Below are positions 12,724 to 25,256 of a stretch of 64,000 nucleotides of DNA, one piece after another. How positions within the stretch are numbered: position 1 is the first letter of the stretch; the number at the start of each line of letters is the position of its first letter. Source of the stretch: Thozetella sp. PMI_491 (lineage: Eukaryota; Ascomycota; Sordariomycetes; Chaetosphaeriales; Chaetosphaeriaceae); contig MU270015.1 in NCBI GenBank assembly GCA_021432635.1, forward strand, positions 1,965,860 through 2,029,859, read 5' to 3'. Position numbers and translations under genes: made by a program. Under the pieces are notes generated by a model that was given only the letters and a program-made list of their open reading frames with translations, was not told the DNA's origin and made no database searches.

Positions 12724-13437
12724 TTTGAAGGAGCGCGGCTAAGCTTTGGGAAGTCTGTTGGTTGTACTGAATCCGTTGGGAAGGGCCACGGAAGATGCCC
12801 TCACAAGTGCCCACAGGCCGAGTGCCAAGCTGGGTTAGACTAGAGTATCATGACGTTGTACAGCACAGACCAGTCGCCAAAGAAGTTTGCAACGAGGCGA
12901 GGTATGCATGCAGTTGCAGATCGCCCTGGATGGGTTATCCGGGCGACATACGTAGCAGGTATTGGTAGGGCGGGTACGTAAGCCGTATTTCACATGGTTA
13001 CTGTGCAGCCGGGTACAAGCTAATTTCGGCTAGGTTTAACATGCCGGAGTTTGACATGGTGTATACTCCGATGCCAAACTCCGGGGTTCGTCACTGGCAC
13101 CGATACGATAACGAAAAGGGCGTACCGAACGTCAAGATCGACAAGCGGATAAGTAGTGAAAATATCGTATCTAAACATATCACCCAACTCCGGTACCAGC
13201 CGGGCTGTTGGGTGTACCGAAATCCTATCGGTGCTGCAGCGATCTTGTGTCTTGGCGCTAATGTACGGACAATTTCTGCGCACACACCACATTTTTGGGG
13301 ATACATCAAGTGTAACCTGGTTTCCGCTATAGAGCCTCCCGACATTGAGCATCGCCCGTAGCGACTTGGTCATTCTCGTATTGCCATCTTCCCCCTCTTA
13401 TGCGATAATATTTATCCGTGGCCCACATCTCCGGTTC
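12724..13437. promoter_or_regulatory. bidirectional promoter of the two PKS genes
   Basis: This 714-bp region separates the divergent start codons. It carries CCGGAGTTT at 13044-13052, ACTCCGA at 13065-13071, CCAAACTCCGGGGT at 13074-13087 and AACTCCGG at 13186-13193. The 14-mer is repeated exactly in the acyltransferase/monooxygenase promoter. The inverted CCGGAG/CTCCGG halves suit a Zn2Cys6 dimer. No gene is seen here. Confidence 0.75.
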
Positions 13438-16400
13438 ATGATGCCGAGCACCCACGAGGCCAGTAGCGTGCCCAACACGCTCTTGTTGTTTGGACCTAAG
13501 GTTCCCACGTTCAACAGCGACTACTTTGACTGGGTCCACCGGGCGACCGTGCGAGCAAAGGAAGACCAATGGATCCTCGACGTCGTGAAGGACTTGATCG
13601 TTTATTGGGACACCATCCGGCAGGAAATCCCATTCGTGGACAGGGTCCCAGGAGGGGAGCAGTTGCAATGTCTCCTACGCTGGCTCCAATCTGGCATGAG
13701 AGGAGATTGGGAGGGAACTCGGGTCCCCAATGCTATTCTCTGTCCACTGGTCGTGATTGGGCATTTAGTAGAGCTGAGCCAGTATTCGGCCTCTTTGCAT
13801 GATGGCGCAGAAACTGATCGAATGATGCATGCTGTCCCGGGTTCCAGAACTGAGACCCTAGGCTTTTGCCTCGGTATCTTGAGTGCAATAGTGGCCTCCT
13901 GCAGCTTAACCCGGGCGACGTTTCGCCGCCATGGTGGAGCAGCCATACGGCTAGCACTGGTAATTGGCGCCATTGTCGACGCACAAGACTCGTCAGATGC
14001 AGGGAAGCAATCCATCTCGCTTGCTGCAACCTGGAAGCCGGAGCAAAGTCTCACTACCGTGGAGAAAGTGATCCACGACTTCCCGGACGTAAGTGGCGGC
14101 TCAGCCGAGCAAAGCGATATAAAGCTTAACACAGTATTGCAGGCCTATATTTCCGTTTCATACGACCACAATCGCGCAATTGTCACTACATCGCAGAGTA
14201 CCGTTCCGGCCTTGAAGAGGAGATTCGAGGCTGCAGGGATCACGACAAATGAAACGTCCCTATACGGCCGTTTCCATACTCCTCTACATGAGGGCAGTTT
14301 ACAGGCCCTACTTTCCTTTTGCGAGAGACATCCATCCTTCGAACTTCCCGACGCATCAAGCCTGGCTTTGCCCACTCGTTTAAACGAAGACGGGCATCGG
14401 ATCTCCCAGGATAACTTGCACGTGGCCGCTGTCCGGTCAATTCTTGTGGACCGATGCAGCTGGGTTGGCATGTTTCAAGCGACGAGCTCTGACTTTCTAT
14501 TTGAGAAAGAATCCCGTGTCGTTTCTTTTGGGTACGAGCGATGTGTTCCACCGTCTATTCTTCGTGCGCTGGACGCTCCAGTGAGATCTGCGCAGGATAT
14601 CCTAGGCGGACGCGGCACTGCGACTAACTTCAGAGAGACTGATGTCGCCGTAATTGGAATGGCATGTCAGGTGGCGGGCGCTGAAGATCTAGAACAGTTC
14701 TGGAACCTCATTCTAGAAGGGCAGTCTCAACACCGCGAGGTTGGGAATGAGCGATTTGACTTCCAAACTCTCTTCCGACAGGGAGTTGACTCAGGCCGGA
14801 AGTGGTACGGTAATTTGATCGACCGACACGACACCTTTGATCACAAGTTCTTTAAGAAGTCGCCAAGGGAGGCTGCGAGCATGGACCCCCAGCAAAGACT
14901 GCTGTATCAGGCGGCATATCAAGCAGTGGCACAGTCGGGATACTTCCAGAACTCTGGTGCGGGCAGGGAATCGCAAATCGGTTGCTTCGTTGGGATATGC
15001 ACCGGCGATTACGAGGACAACGTCTCTCATTACGCCCCGAATGCCTTCTCTTCTACGGGAACCCTCCGAGCTTTCGCGGCAGGGAGACTAAGTCATTACT
15101 TCGGTTGGACTGGGCCTGGGATGACCATTGATACTGCTTGCTCCTCATCAGCAGTTGCAATCCACCAGGCTATCCAGTCCATTTTGTCAGGTGAATGTTC
15201 TGCGGCCTTGGCCGGAGGCACAAACCTGATCACTTCGCCACTTGGATACCAGAATCTCGCCGCCGCGTCATTCCTAAGCCCAACGGGTCAATGCAAGCCA
15301 TTCGATGCCAAGGCCGATGGATATTGCAGGGGCGAGGCTGTTGGGGCCATATTCCTTAAAAAGTTGTCACAAGCCATCGCTGATGGTGATCAGATCCTAG
15401 GCGTCATTTCTGGGACTGCTGTGAGACAGAACCAGAATTGTACTCCGGTATTCGTTCCTAACGTACCGTCACTATCTGAGCTCTTCGAAGCCGTTGTCCA
15501 TAAATCCGGCTTGGATCCGAACCATATTTCTTATGTCGAAGCCCACGGCACAGGAACCGCAGTTGGCGATCCCGCCGAGTATCAAAGCATTCGCCAAGTG
15601 TTCGGCCGCCGCTCTGGGCCAATACCTGTTCAGATTGGGTCTATCAAAGGCCTCGTGGGACATACCGAAGCCAGCTCGGGTGTCGTGGCTCTGATCAAGA
15701 CTATCCTCATGATGCACAATTTGTGTATTCCACCGCAGGCAAGTTTCAGTGCATTGAACCCATCCATCTCGGCGTCACCTTACGACAATATCCATATTGC
15801 ATTAAAAGCTATACCCTGGCAAGAAGATTTCAAGGTGGCATTAATTAATAATTACGGGGCATCTGGCTCAAACGCCTCGATGGTCGTCAAGCAAGCCCCA
15901 TACCTTGGCCCAATAAGTTCACCGGGAGGGGTTCCGTCAGCCAGCCTGCCCTTCTACATCACAGCACTCGACGACAAAACTCTCCGGGCCTATGCTACAA
16001 AACTGCGAAATTTTATTAAATATCGAGCGGCGTCGGGGCAGACCCTGGAGCTGGAAAGCGTTTGCTTCAACATGGCTCGACAGTCCAACTGGAGCCTTGA
16101 ACGGTCTTTGATCTTCAGCTGCCGGTCTGTCGAACAACTTGAGCAGAAACTGGCCATGTTTGAGCGAGGAGATGCAGCCCTCCAATCAATGATCCCGCCA
16201 GCCCAAAGACCAGTTATCTTGTGCTTTGGCGGGCAAGTATCTACCTTTATTGGCCTAGACCGGCAAGTCTTCGAGAATAATAAAGTCCTACGCGACTATC
16301 TCAACGAATGCGACGCCATTTGTCAATCACTTAGCGCTAGCAGCATCTATCCAGCTATCTTTCAACGGGAGGCGATCGATGATGTATCACAACTTCAGTC

Positions 16401-19400
16401 AGCCTTATTCGCGATGCAGTACTCTTGTGCCATGAGCTGGATTGCCTGCGGCGTGAACCCAGTAGCTTTGATTGGGCACTCCTTTGGCGAGTTGACTGCG
16501 CTTTGCGTATCCGGTACTCTCAGTCTAAAGGACAGTCTGAGAATGATCATCACTCGATCGAATCTCATCAAGCAGTCCTGGGGAGCTGAAACAGGAGCCA
16601 TGATGGCGGTTGAATCCGATCACGATGTTGTTGAAGCGATGCTGAAAGAATCGCACAGGCTCAGCCCCGAGGGGGGTGCAAGCATCGCATGTTTCAATGG
16701 TCCTAGAAGCTTTACCCTCGCTGGATCAGTGGCTGCTATTGATGCAATCGAGCATTGCATCTCGACTCAACTATCCAACACAACGACGAAACACAAGAGG
16801 CTAAACGTCAGGCACGCGTTCCATTCCTCCTTGGTGGATAGCTTGCGACCTGAACTGGAGCAGTTAGGCCAATCCATGTCTTTCAATAAGCCTAGGATAT
16901 GCCTGGAAAGGGCGACAAAACAAAAAAGTGACGAAATTACGAGCGGCTTTTATATATACAACCACATGCGACAACCCGTCTACTTCCACCAAGCTGCCCG
17001 AAGGCTGTACGAACAGTATCCCTCTGCCATCTGGCTCGAGGCAGGTTCCAACTCTACGATTGCATCAATGGCAAACAGAGCGTTGGAAACACCCAAACAC
17101 TCTACTTTCCAATCAGTTAACATAACAACTGGTCAAGCTTTGGATCAGCTCACAGAAACGACACTAAGCCTGTGGAGGGCTGGCTTACCCGTGACCTTTT
17201 GGGCGCATTCAAGAGCGCAGTCATATCACTATGCCCCCATCCTGCTTCCGCCATACCAGTTCGAGCAGTCTCGCCATTGGCTAGAATACAAGTCACTGGA
17301 TGCGCAGATTTCCGCAAGAGCTGATGTCCAAGGGAAGGTTGGCATGAAGCCGGAGAACCCGTTAACCACACTGTACAGCTTCGTGGGTTTCCAAGACGCG
17401 GCAAAGACTCGATGCCGATTTCGCATCAATACACTGGCTGAGGAATACAAAGACATTCTATCTGCACACGTCATTGTCAAAACCGCGTCTATATGCCCAG
17501 CAACAGTTCAAATTGGCATAGTGGTCGAGGCTATCGCAAGCATTCATCGCGAGCTTCGCAATCCTGAGTTTCGTCACCAAATCCGCAACGTCAAAAACCA
17601 CTCTCCTATGTGTATCAACCCATCTAGGATGGTTTTCCTCGACCTCGAACGTACCATAGATGAGCCATTCTCCTGGACCTTTCGGATTCTGGGCACAGAC
17701 AACGAGTCCGTTGAAGGACAAGTACATACAACCGGAGCGATCTGCTTTCTGCCGCAAAACGACGACCAGTATATCGTGGAATTTGATAGGTTTCGGCGCC
17801 TCTTTGAGCATCAGCGGTGTACCCGGCTCCTTGACGGCGAGGATGTCGAGGATGTCATCCAGGGCCGAAGCATCTACAAGATCTTCTCAGATATCGTGGA
17901 GTACGGAGAATCCTTCACGGGTTTACAGAAGTTGGTTGGGAAAGAGAACGAGTCCGCTGGCCGGGTGGTAAAAAGCCTCCCTGGGGACAAGCTTTTTGAC
18001 CCATTTCTGAGTGACTGTTTCTGTCAAGTTGGCGGTATCTGGGTGAATTGTTTATCCAACAGCTCTTCGGCAGACATGTTTATCGCCAGTGGCTTTGAAC
18101 AATGGACACGATCTCCCAGAGCGCGAAAACATGACGACGCTGTTGGACACGGCCAAAAAGAAAAGAAGGGGGAGTGGCACGTGTTAGCTCACCACACAAA
18201 GTCTTCATCTGGAGCTGCCTTCACAACTGACATTTTTGTCTTCGATCCTACTTCTGGAGAACTCATGGAGATAATTCTCGGTGTGATCTACACAAAAGTC
18301 CCGAAGGCTTCTATGGCCACGTTACTTTCACGTCTGTCTCCTACCTCGTTAGGGGTCGCGAAAGTAGATCTAGCTAGGATTGAAGCAGGTCCGGAAATGC
18401 TCCTATCACCAGCTGAAGAAGGGCATCAGTTGCCTATTATCTCCACAACAGATCAAGATGGTGCAGACATCGCAACAGGAAGATCCGATCTACTCGGAAA
18501 ACTCAAGGCAATGCTAGCAGACATCACGGGGATGCAGCCCGAGGAGATCCACGACAATGTTAATTTGCCAGACATAGGAATCGACTCGCTCATGGGGATG
18601 GAAATGGCTCACGAAATACGCAATATATTCGGCTGTACGCTAGCACAGGATGAGTTGATGCTGGCGATAGACCTGCCGGCCCTTCTGGATTGTCTTAGTC
18701 AGGCACTGGGTATGAGTTCCGACGATGAGTCTGCGAAGACTCCGCCATCCAATGACGATGGCTTCGAATTAATTTCTCCATCCGGCAAGTTAGCTGGAGT
18801 CGACACTTTCCAGGAGGCTTGGGAATTGGACAGCTCGGATAACCTTCCGAAGGAAACTGAATTGGAGCTTTCGGCTTCGGACATCCTTGGTGCTTTTCGC
18901 GACTCAAAATCCCTCACAGATCGGTTCATTACAGACCATCAATTATTAGGATACTTCGATCGGGTCATGCCAGAGCAAACCAGACTCTGCATTGTGCTGA
19001 TAATTGAGGCCTTCGGAACCCTAGGTTGCGATCTATCTTTAGCCACCGTCGGTCAGGAGTTGCCGTGCATTCATTGCAGACCTCAACATGGTTACCTCTT
19101 GAAGTACCTGTACAGCTTACTACAGGAGGCTCGAATTATTAATCTCGACACGGATCGCATTATCCGCACCGAACTTGCTCTGCCTTCGGAATCCAGCACA
19201 GAGATCCTCAAAAGCCTATTGCGCGACTTTCCCGATCACAAGTTCGCAAATGAGCTGCTTCATTGGACCGGCTCGAGACTTGCGGATGTGTTGCTAGGAA
19301 ATACAGACGGCGTCAAGCTGATCTTCGGAACTGAAAAAGGCCGCGAGCTGGTGGCAGGACTTTATGGCGACTATGCTTTTAATAAGCTTTCCTACCAACA

Positions 19401-21320
19401 GATGGTCGATTTTCTAAATCGACTGGTTTCAAGTCTCCCGGTCGCTGAGGAGGCCGGGCCGCTCAAAATATTGGAAATGGGAGCCGGAACCGGCGGGACT
19501 ACCAAGGTAAGATCCATAGGCCCTACTTGCGTTTACAGGACAGCTATTAACCAACAGAAAAGTGGCTACTACCAGCGCTTGCAAAATTTAAAATCTCCGT
19601 CGAATACACTTTCACTGATCTGTCTGCGTCTCTTGTTGGCATGGCAAGGAAGCGGTTCAAAGAGTACCCATTTATGAAATTCATGGTGCACGATATCGAA
19701 AACCCACCTATCGGCGATCTGGTCAACTCTCAGCATATTGTTATTGCCAGTAATGCTGTCCACGCCACTCACTCGTTAGGCGTATCTGCGGCAAACATGC
19801 GCAGCTTCTTGCGCCCTGACGGGTTTCTCATGCTAGTAGAGATGACAAAGAGTCTCCATTGGGTGGACATGGTCTTCGGAATTCTGGAAGGCTGGTGGCT
19901 GTTCGATGACGGCAGATCAAATGCCATCGTGAATGAGCATTATTGGGATAGAGAGCTCCGCGCTGCCGGGTTTGGCCAAGTCGAATGGACAGATGGAAGT
20001 TCCCCCGAGACGGCTGTCCAGCGAATCATCATCGCTTTGCCTTCAAACAACACGCTCAACAGCTCATCACCAACATCGGCACTCTCAACAGGTCACGAAT
20101 TACGCAGGAAAGCAACGGATATATATATCGAGAGCACCGTGGAAGGCTTCTACGTACCTGAGCGACGACCAATCTACTTCGACAAGCCAAGTGCCGGCAA
20201 ATCCGTCCTCGTGACTGGAGGAACAGGAAGCCTGGGCTGCCACCTAGTTGCTCACTTCGCCAGCTTGCCCTCAGTCCACACGGTATACTGCCTCAATAGA
20301 GTGACGAACACAGACCCGGTTACTCGGCAGTTGAGAGCTCTGGAAGAGAAAAAGATTCATCTTAACGAATCGGCGTTTGCGAAGCTCAGGGTGATTGAGA
20401 GCGATACATCCAATCCGCATCTAGGTCTTCCACAAGACCAGTACGAGGATCTACTACATCAAGTCACTCACATCATCCACAATGGTTGGCCAATGACTGC
20501 GACCAGGGACCTAAGGGGTTTCGAGTCGCAGTTCACAGTAATGCGCAACCTTATCGATCTTGCTGCAAATGCGGTGACACAAAAGGCATCTGGCGAGAAA
20601 GTCTCGTTCCTATTTGTGTCCTCTATTGCTGCTGTCGGTCATTACCCCGTCTACCACAGCACTCCACATATTCCCGAAGACCGAATGACGGTTGATTCGG
20701 TCTTGCCTAACGGGTATGGTGACGCCAAGTTCATATGTGAGCGAATCCTTGATGAGACTCTTCAACTTCACCCTGGGCTGTTCCGCGCAATGAGTGTTCG
20801 GCTTGGTCAGGTTTCTGGGTCGTCAGAAACTGGCTACTGGAATCCTATGGAGCACATCCCTTTCATCATCAAGTCTTCCCAGACACTCGACGCATTCCCA
20901 GATTTCCAGGGGCTAGTGTCGTGGACACCAGTCAATGATGTCGCCGCGACAATAGCAGACTTAGTACTCTCCGAGGCCGAGCCCCATGCTTTCTACCACA
21001 TTGACAATCCTGCTAGACAGCCATGGAAATCCTTAGTTCTTTGTCTCGCTGAAGAGCTTGGTATTAAGAGGATACTTCCTTTTCGGGAGTGGCTGCATGT
21101 GGTGCGTACAGCCCCTGAGGCCGTTAGGCGGGACAACCCCGCCGTGAAGATGGTGGACTTTGTGGAACAGAATTTCGAACTTATGTCTTGTGGGGGCGTA
21201 TTGTTGGATGTCAGTAACTCAATGGAGCATTCGGAAACTCTCCGACTTGTTGGCCCCATAAGTTTTGACCTTGTGAGGAAGTACATCGACGGATGGAAGG
21301 CAACGGGATTTTTGCGCTGA
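13438..21320 (+). CDS. non-reducing polyketide synthase (SAT-KS-AT-PT-ACP-MT-R)
   Basis: I take exons 13438-14088, 14143-19506 and 19563-21320, giving 2590 residues. The first intron is in frame and is inferred; without it the protein has 2608. SAT (about 1-350) keeps GFCLG and the GRFHTPLH histidine, so it can load a starter. KS (from about 383) has Cys550 in DTACSSS plus EAHGTGT and GHTE. AT has GHSFGE near 996. PT (about 1283-1610) has the SAHVIVK histidine and the FLSDCFCQVGG aspartate. The single ACP carries Ser1699 in GIDSLMGME. MT has LEMGAGTGGTTKW, completed across the last intron. The reductase domain (from about 2215) has LVTGGTGSLGCH and the NGYGDAK Tyr/Lys pair, so release as an aldehyde is expected. 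This is the layout of methylorcinaldehyde-, citrinin-, sorbicillin- and azaphilone-type synthases (PksCT, SorB, AfoE, CazM, MrPigA). The start is the first of two adjacent ATGs before PSTHEASSVP. Confidence 0.95.
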
Positions 21321-21687
21321 GAGTACAGGCAAGCTGGAGCCCAGCTTGCGGATGAGCAGATGTTATTTTTCTGCCTCACATGGCTGGGTCCATATGCGTA
21401 GGGGGGTTGCATTGCGTCAACTTTAGAAGGGAGCAAGGGTTCATGCGGTTAGGTGCGCAGTCCTCTGTCTATCGTCTTTCATAGGCTCACTCACAAGTTC
21501 CCTGCTTGATTGTGCTAATCGAGATCCATCGGGCTAAGGTGGATCGGAACGGGTTAATTATTACGTCAATGGATACCCATGAGACTACCGTCTAAGGGAC
21601 AGGGGCAAGGGTATCAGGCAATGTATATGAGTTAGCTGTGAAGATTTTCATTCGAGAATCAGTAACCTCAACTAATAACACGCGCCA
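21321..21687. other. convergent 3' intergenic region
   Basis: This lies between the ends of the non-reducing PKS and acyltransferase genes. No gene or repeat is seen. Confidence 0.5.
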
Positions 21688-23061
21688 TTATCCAATAAAT
21701 TGAGCGAATGCACTCCATTCCTTATCCGATTTCAACCCTTCCATGTCCTTCTCATTCAGGCACACTAGAAAGGGTAGATCTCCCGCGTCACCTTCGGGTG
21801 GGTAGATGTACATGAGGCCCGGAACTGGCACAAGTTTCGGACGCCTCACAAACGTTGGCTGCCCCAATATGCCAAAGTCTAACGATCGGGTAGCCATCTG
21901 CGAGATCGAAGAACTACCGATGTCGAGCGCCAAGTCAAGACCTCCGCCGTAGACGAGCTGTGACATGTCGGGAACGCTATCTAGGAAAGTGGCATAGCTC
22001 CGGACGGCCCATTCGTTGTTAGACTCGTTGAGATCAGCACGCATGCGCGAGGCCACCGCTGACAGCGTCTTCTCGCCGGCTAGCTCGCGATACGAGAGCC
22101 GCGACGCGGCATGATACACCATCTGGCCCATATACCCGGGTGGCACGCCGACCGCGGCCCGTATGTCTATGGCGCGGAGGAATTTAGACACACTAGAAGG
22201 CTCGACACTTCCGTTGGCTACCCGCACAGCGGCTAGCCTCGTCCAGTAGAAGGCGCAGAGAGCGTCGTTACTGGAGACGAATTCTACCGAGGGAACAAAC
22301 TCCTCTTTTTTGGAGGCAGATGCCTTGATTTGTGGGACGGCCGCTCGTGAAAGTCGGAAAAATGCCCACTCAGCCGGCCCCGGCGGCGGCTTCGTGGTAG
22401 GTGGATGAGCCGGCTTCAAAAGATGACTGTGGTCCCGAATTGGTTCTCCAGGATTCAGCAGCGGTATCACCTTTGCGCGATCCATGTTCGCCTGGGTAAC
22501 GAAGTCGGGGTCGAGCTCCTTGCCCTGCAGTGCCATGGCGAGCAGGGCCATAAAGGCAAATACTCCGCTAGCATCCATCATATTGTGCTGGTTAGAGAAA
22601 TTGAGGACCAAGCCTCCTTTAATAAAACTTGCTTGAACCGCCACGGGGGGCGGAGGGCCTATCTTGGCCGCGTCATAAGAAAGAGGGAATCCAGGAAAGG
22701 GACAGAGAAGTTGGCCATCAAGCATCGAGACCGGAGCGCCCTTTGGTGCGAGTTCCGCATATGAGGGGCAGAGTTCGGTACAGTCTCGCACGTATAGAAT
22801 CTTATTGTCATAAAGGCCAGAAGGTAGTGGAACGGCCTTGAAGAAGCCTGGGTTTTCGCCAGTTTCGCTTTCTTGAACTACCTGCCCACCCAGCCATGGC
22901 ACCTTGGCGACGATTTGGGCAATTGCTTCCTCAAGCGCAGAGGTAATTGACTGCTGTGAGGTCTCCGAATCCAGCGGAAACACCAGTAAGCCATGGTTGT
23001 ACGATTTCAGCTGGGGAAACTGCCCAACGACATCCTTGAAACGGCTCGGTGGTGTGGCCAT
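21688..23061 (-). CDS. BAHD/trichothecene-acetyltransferase-like acyltransferase
   Basis: This uninterrupted gene encodes 457 residues of the fungal BAHD-type (trichothecene 3-O-acetyltransferase-like) family. The catalytic HxxxD is HNMMD in FSNQHNMMDASGVFAF. The structural DFGWG motif appears as LDFGILGQPTF near the C-terminus. The start is the ATG of MATPPSRFKD; an upstream in-frame TTG is ignored. It shares a 367-bp divergent promoter with the FAD monooxygenase, and this promoter carries the same 14-mer as the PKS promoter. Homologues in azaphilone clusters (CazE, AzaD, MrPigD) transfer an acetyl or reducing-PKS-made acyl group to the azaphilone hydroxyl. That role fits here but is inferred. 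The acyl donor cannot be read from the sequence. Confidence 0.88.
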   Translation of the reverse strand: MATPPSRFKDVVGQFPQLKSYNHGLLVFPLDSETSQQSITSALEEAIAQIVAKVPWLGGQVVQESETGENPGFFKAVPLPSGLYDNKILYVRDCTELCPSYAELAPKGAPVSMLDGQLLCPFPGFPLSYDAAKIGPPPPVAVQASFIKGGLVLNFSNQHNMMDASGVFAFMALLAMALQGKELDPDFVTQANMDRAKVIPLLNPGEPIRDHSHLLKPAHPPTTKPPPGPAEWAFFRLSRAAVPQIKASASKKEEFVPSVEFVSSNDALCAFYWTRLAAVRVANGSVEPSSVSKFLRAIDIRAAVGVPPGYMGQMVYHAASRLSYRELAGEKTLSAVASRMRADLNESNNEWAVRSYATFLDSVPDMSQLVYGGGLDLALDIGSSSISQMATRSLDFGILGQPTFVRRPKLVPVPGLMYIYPPEGDAGDLPFLVCLNEKDMEGLKSDKEWSAFAQFIG

Positions 23062-23428
23062 TTGACGATATTTAATAAGCAACGGTTCGGGCTGCGATGA
23101 AACGGCTGGTATCCTGCTGTGTGATGAGTGAGGAGCCCGATGTCAAGAAGCCAATGAGATCGCTATACACTTCACCGCTAGCAAATTCCGACCCTGCCAT
23201 AGCGTGATAAGATCCCGGCCGGCCGGAGAATGGAGCCGGAGCTTGGCAACCTGGCACTCCGACCAAACTCCGGGGTGGGTCCGGAGTTTTGAAGGCTCCA
23301 CATGATGCGCTTAGGATCAATATCACTTTAACGGTGATTGTGCATATCAATTTTGTGGTCAGTGGGGTTCTCCCAAGGCTTACTGTTTCGGAGGCATCTA
23401 TGTTAAAACGACGTAGTCTTTCAGGGCG
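23062..23428. promoter_or_regulatory. bidirectional promoter with AAACTCCGG motif cluster
   Basis: This region drives the acyltransferase (minus) and the monooxygenase (plus). It contains CCGGAG at 23223-23228 and 23236-23241, ACTCCGA at 23256-23262, CCAAACTCCGGGGT at 23263-23276 and CCGGAGTTT at 23281-23289. The 14-mer matches the PKS promoter exactly and is likewise preceded by ACTCCGA. Confidence 0.75.
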
Positions 23429-24830
23429 ATGACGACGGCAAAGACTTTGGATGTTGCCATCATCGGGGCCGGCATCACAGGGGTATCGCTAGGCCTGGGA
23501 CTGCTGCGCCGAAATGTCAACTTTACCATCTACGAGCGAGCAAGCGAGCTGGTAGAAATCGGGGCGGGGATCGGATTTACACCGAACGCGGAACGGGCCA
23601 TGAAAGAGCTGGAACCGCGCCTTCACCAGTGTTTCCGGGACGTTGCTGTCCAAAACACCGACGACTGGTTCCGCTATGTGGATGGCTTCCACCACAACAG
23701 CGCTGACCCGACGGACGCTACGGAGAAGTTGATATGCCAGATATATCTTGGTGAGCGGGGTTTTGAGGGCTGTCGCCGATCCGACTTTCTGCTGCGCGTC
23801 GTGGATCTCCTGCCAAAGGGGTGCGTAAAGCTTGGGAAATGCCTTGAGGCGGAAGACGCCGTGAGTGAAGATCAAGTGGTTCTAAAGTTCCAAGACGGAT
23901 CTACAGCTCGTGCCGATGTTGGTAAGCATCTAGCCTCAGCTTGCGCCTGCCGAATGGGGCGAATATACGAGTTCATTGACATCGCATTTGTGAGCTACAG
24001 TCATTGGATGCGATGGTATCAATTCGGGCATGCGCGCGCGAATGTTTGGGACGAGATATCCTGCTTGCCAGCCGGCATATGCACACAAGTTCGCATTTCG
24101 CGGACTCATCCCCGCTGACAAGGCACGGGGCTTTCTGGGAGACTTGAAGACATCGGCAAGATTCATGCACACGGGTCCTGACGCACACTTGCTCACATTT
24201 CCCGTGGCCGCGGGTAAGTTGATAAATGTCGTGGCCTTTGTGACAGACCCGAACCCCTGGGATGGAACTGAAGGGAGGATGGTCATGCCTGCAACCAAAA
24301 ACGACGCGGTCGAGGCGTTCAAAAATTTCGGACCGGCAGTGCGGCATGTCATCTCATTGCTCCCAGAGGAACTCGACAAATGGGGTGTGTTCGACATGTA
24401 TGACAACCCACTGCCAGCTTTTGTGAGCGGAAGGCTCTGCTTAGCCGGAGATGCAGCGCATGCCTCGTCGCCTCACCACGGCGCCGGTGCAGGATGCGGG
24501 ATAGAAGACGCCCTCGCCCTGGCAGAACTATTTGCGTCTGTGAACCAGAGCTCCGCATCAGTACCGCTCGCCGAACAGGCAGCCGAAGCACTCGCGGCAT
24601 ATAACGAGGTAAGATATGAGCGCGCCCAGTGGCTGGTGAAGAGCAGCCGGATAGTTGGTGAAATGTACGAGTGGCGACATGAGGAAACCAAAGATCTCGG
24701 GGAGAGGTGGTGCCAGGAGTTTGAGGCTCGCTGTCATAAGATCTGGGACTTCGACGTTGGCGAAATGGTTCAAAAGGCACTCGAGATGTTCCGGGAGAAG
24801 GTGTCAGCGAAATCTCTAGACTTGAGGTGA
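23429..24830 (+). CDS. FAD-dependent monooxygenase, salicylate hydroxylase-like
   Basis: Two exons (23429-23921, 24001-24830) join to 440 residues. The N-terminal dinucleotide-binding motif is IIGAGITGVSLG, the middle motif VIGCDGI is created by the splice, and the FAD ribityl-binding motif is LAGDAAHASSPHHGAGAG. Length and motif spacing fit class A flavoprotein aromatic hydroxylases (PF01494) without a fusion. In azaphilone, tropolone and sorbicillinoid pathways the corresponding enzyme (AzaH, CazL, AfoD, MrPigN, TropB, SorC) hydroxylates and dearomatises the ring of the aldehyde released by the non-reducing PKS. I infer the same role here from the neighbouring PKS with its reductive release domain and from the shared promoter motif. 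No frameshift or missing motif is seen. Confidence 0.92.
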
Positions 24831-25256
24831 TGGGCCTGGAGCAGCAGATGTAATATGCAATGGTCAATAATCTTATATGCTTCTAAACTACTTCGTAGTA
24901 CGTAACCCCGAACATTCTCACGGGAAGTTGGGTGCTATCAATTATCGCGGTTGATATTCGGGCTGAAACTCGCTTTTTGCATGTCTTAGAGAGCCGATCA
25001 CATGTGTGTCGAACAGAAACGAAACTCCGGACACTTCCTCCGGAGTGACGTTGCAGCCTCAGGCCCTAATTTCGCGGTGGCGCTTGCCGACTTCGAACCT
25101 TGCAGCGACCCCCACTCAACTTTTGAACCTAGCCCCAAACGAAGCTAAGCTCTCCGCGGAGTCCACACACGGTCAATCCCGAGGACGAACTCTGGGACAA
25201 GAGGAAGCTAGGCACGAGACGAACCTTAGCTCTTGGCCCAGGTCAGATCCTTCAGC
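24831..25256. promoter_or_regulatory. SDR promoter with AAACTCCGG inverted pair
   Basis: AAACTCCGG lies at 25022-25030 and CCGGAGT at 25040-25046, facing each other about 210 bp before the reductase start. The second half is part of a perfect CTCCGGAG palindrome at 25038-25045. No gene is seen in this stretch. Confidence 0.7.

Noticed and set aside
13602-14132. Minus-strand frame of 176 codons in the non-reducing PKS
   Set aside because: It is antisense to the SAT domain and shows no motif of its own.
23922-24000. Apparent break of the FAD monooxygenase into two genes
   Set aside because: A 79-bp intron with good signals restores the VIGCDGI motif, so it is one gene.
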